From: Gyrodactylus bullatarudis
Lineage: Eukaryota > Platyhelminthes > Monogenea > Gyrodactylidea > Gyrodactylidae
Reading direction: 5' to 3'
Assembly: GCA_012064415.1 (NCBI GenBank)
Contig: SSNU01000155.1
Coordinates: 496,001 to 560,000 of the forward strand
Length of the DNA stretch: 64,000 nt
This document shows positions 61,675 to 64,000 of this stretch, piece by piece (position 1 is the stretch's first letter; each line of letters opens with the position of its first letter). Position numbers and translations under genes: made by a program. Below the pieces are notes generated by a model. It saw nothing but the letters and a program-made list of their open reading frames with translations. It was not told the origin of the DNA and searched no databases.

Positions 61675-62345
61675 AATTTTTGGATATCTCTAAGGCATTC
61701 AATAAACTAAAATTCTCCTATATTAAAAAAAACTATTAGAATATTCAATAGACCCGTATATTATTAATCTAACAATGTATTTTCTATGCAATCGTGTACA
61801 ATATGTCAATTTTAACAACACCACAATAAACTAGAAGCCATAAATTCTGGAGTCCCTCAAGGCTCTTTAATCTTTGCTTCGCTGATATACAGCTTCCTGA
61901 GGGCATGGAGGGTGCCCTTTTTAAATTTGTAGACGACTTAAAATTCGTCTTCAAGGTGAAAAATTCCCTTGACATAATGAAAATAAACCATAACTTCTCC
62001 CTTCTCAAAGATTCACTTGAGGCAATGGGGCTCTATATTAATAGAGATAAATGCAAAATTATGCTCCCATCTGGTCTCCCTGCAACCCTCCTTGAATCGC
62101 TTCTACTTCCTGGAGAAATTGTCTCCGTTAAAACTGATCTAGGTTTCGGTTTAAATTCCAAACTCAAAATCAATCCCTTTTCTAGCACCTCAAAAATTAA
62201 ATCAATGATTTTTACAATCTTAAAATTCTCTAAATCTCCATTTTTAAGATTGAGAGCATACAAATCAATGGTCCTTCCACATTTTGATTATATCTCACCG
62301 TTGCTGATTAACTTAACCATTGATCAAGCACGAGAACTAGATTAA
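61675..62345 (+). mobile_element. Decayed non-LTR retrotransposon reverse transcriptase fragment
   Basis: Ordered reverse-transcriptase motifs on the plus strand: LDISKAFNKL (motif A) near 61679, SGVPQGSL (motif B) near 61847, FVDDLKF (motif C, catalytic DD) near 61930, and the thumb-like LRAYKSMVLPHFDYISPLL near 62253. These match the LINE type (jockey/CR1-like rather than retroviral). Several stops lie between A and B and a frameshift after B. Only the palm and thumb remain, with no endonuclease, so it is dead. It sits in the presumed intron of the HDHD5 duplicate. Confidence 0.85.
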
Positions 62346-64000
62346 TTTAAACTAGAACTAGAACTAATTTCTTTTTACTTTTTTCAATACAGATTTATTT
62401 CTTACAAAAAAAAATAAACTTTTGATATGTACACTGGGATTCTTTGGTAGAACATGAAACAGCTATGGTGCAGTTGGTGTGGTCTAAATCTTATTCCATT
62501 TATCCGTTTAGACATAAGAAATTCATTGATTTTGGACTCATACTGCAAGGATAATATAAAGTAATTTCGTCGAAAATGGTATTTAGTATAGGTTATTTTG
62601 AATGCTCTTTCATTTGAGATATTTTTCAGATCGATTGATCCCTTTTAAAAAAATCAAAAAATACTGGTTACTTGTAAGCGACAGGGTCAAATTTATGATC
62701 TGAAGTGTTGATCCTAAACAGAAATTTTAATGAAAGAACGATGTTCAAAGAAAAAAGGCTTATTTAAAAGATATGAAAAGTTATTTTTACAAGATAAATT
62801 CCGTGTATAATAATAAAGTTACTTAAAAGTAACACGATGAAAATACTTATAATATATTCTATATTTAATTTGGGAACAATAAAACAATTTTGATTTTACT
62901 TGATAAACACAATGGTTCTTTGAATAATCCACATTTGTTCTCAATCAAGAAAAGATTAAGGATATTGAATTGTTTTTTCCATATTGAAAATCTCATAGCT
63001 ACACACAAATAAGAGGATTTTACGGTTATTGAAAATAAATTTTCTCGCTTAGTTTTCTTCAAGTGTTGCTTGCGTAATTTGAAATTAGAAAACTCCTACA
63101 ACCATACACAATGTAAGCACACACAAACAAATGATTAGTTTTGAAAGGGATGAAATGAAAAAAAACTAATCCCGAGTTTATCAACTACATAAAAAAGAAG
63201 GCAACATATTGTACTGAAAGGTTTGTGTTTGTTGTCATGACATTTTTTTCAATAAATGAAATAGGTGAGAGAGTTATTACCTCTCTGATGAAGCAGAAAA
63301 ACTTGAAAATTCTCATCTTATTTTCAATATGGATGGTCCTTGAGATTTAGAAAAGGAAAATTTTTCACACCAATTCTCGGCTTGTTTCCCTGCCAAATTT
63401 GGTTGAAAATTGAAGTTTGAATTTCTTTAAAAATTATTATTTTTAATTGTAAACTTATGACTGTTATGATTTTCATTATTTTTGCCGTTTCATCATTATC
63501 GTGTTGATAAAAATATCAGAAAATCATGATTTAAGGTTCTTCAGCAGAATCAGTCTCAAATACACAAACTGAGTAGAAACACCAGGTTGACAGTCAGGCT
63601 TTTTATTTTATTTTTTTTTGTTAGAAATATTTTATTGATATGTACAATATAGGTAAATATGGTTATAAATTATTATTATTCTCTCTCTAATAATAATTAT
63701 TATCTGAGAAATTCTAAATATGACCAGAATTACTTATTATCTTTTTATAATTTAATTTTTACAAAATATGAATTATCTGATTGTGATGACTTGACCAATC
63801 TTAAATTGATCATGTCTCACATCAGGCTTAAAATCGATTACTCTAAGTCTTTGCTTTATTCCTATCTTCATTAACCAGATGATTTTCGAATTTCTTGCAG
63901 ACTCTAGTTCCCAGGCTTTCCTATTGCTCAAATATTTACAACTCGAGATCCTTTACCTTATTTTTTGACTTGTCATTTTATCATTTTATAACTGTACAGA
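62346..64000. other. Right-end region with no gene assigned
   Basis: AT-rich. The 71-codon frame at 63659-63874 is low-complexity (Tyr/Asn/Leu) at its start and has no recognised similarity. No further HDHD5-like exon was found here. Confidence 0.4.

Overview
The window is AT-rich DNA (about 30% GC by eye) from an animal nuclear genome. The markers are animal-specific: an integrin alpha subunit with FG-GAP repeats and a GFFKR motif, a TANGO1/MIA3 collagen-export receptor, an IFT81 ciliary transport protein and a DM-domain transcription factor. All genes are split by GT-AG introns. Many introns are only 24-38 nt, while others in the same window reach 5.8 and 9.4 kb. Among animals, very short introns are known mainly from flatworms (5' introns) and dicyemid mesozoans, so a flatworm-like or other small spiralian is plausible. 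The phylum cannot be fixed from this sequence.

Layout: (1) 692-2103 (+): transcription factor with two DM domains. (2) 7858-2817 (-): TANGO1-like protein with a lumenal Thr-rich repeat array. It is divergent, 187 bp apart, from (3) 8046-9558 or 8046-10601 (+): REEP1-4-type ER-shaping protein with two candidate alternative last exons. (4) 9.6-18 kb: mostly non-coding, with a piggyBac-type transposase remnant near 14.4 kb. (5) 37004-18054 (-): integrin alpha, four exons over 19 kb; a 107-nt exon carrying a furin-type site lies alone between the two giant introns. (6) 37-40.8 kb: no gene seen. (7) 40835-42033 (+): SPT2 histone chaperone. (8) 42328-53897 (+): 20-exon ABCC4/MRP4-like transporter whose eighth intron holds a Mutator-like element with long terminal inverted repeats and a 10-bp target duplication. 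(9) 54290-54993: a cluster of exact-length 73-nt repeats. (10) 55113-58984: a compact block of an unrecognised 270-aa protein (+), IFT81 (-) and SURF1 (+). (11) 59637-61053 (+): HDHD5/CECR5-like HAD phosphatase. (12) 61352 on: a partial tandem copy of it, followed by a decayed non-LTR reverse transcriptase fragment.

The genes do not form one pathway. TANGO1 and REEP both act at the endoplasmic reticulum and share an upstream region. SURF1 (mitochondrial) and IFT81 (cilium) share an 81-bp upstream region. Gene models were assembled by hand: each listed exon chain keeps frame across GT-AG junctions and gives a protein of the family's usual size (ABCC4 1,324 aa; HDHD5 422; SURF1 294; IFT81 589). 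No tRNA, rRNA or CRISPR array was seen.
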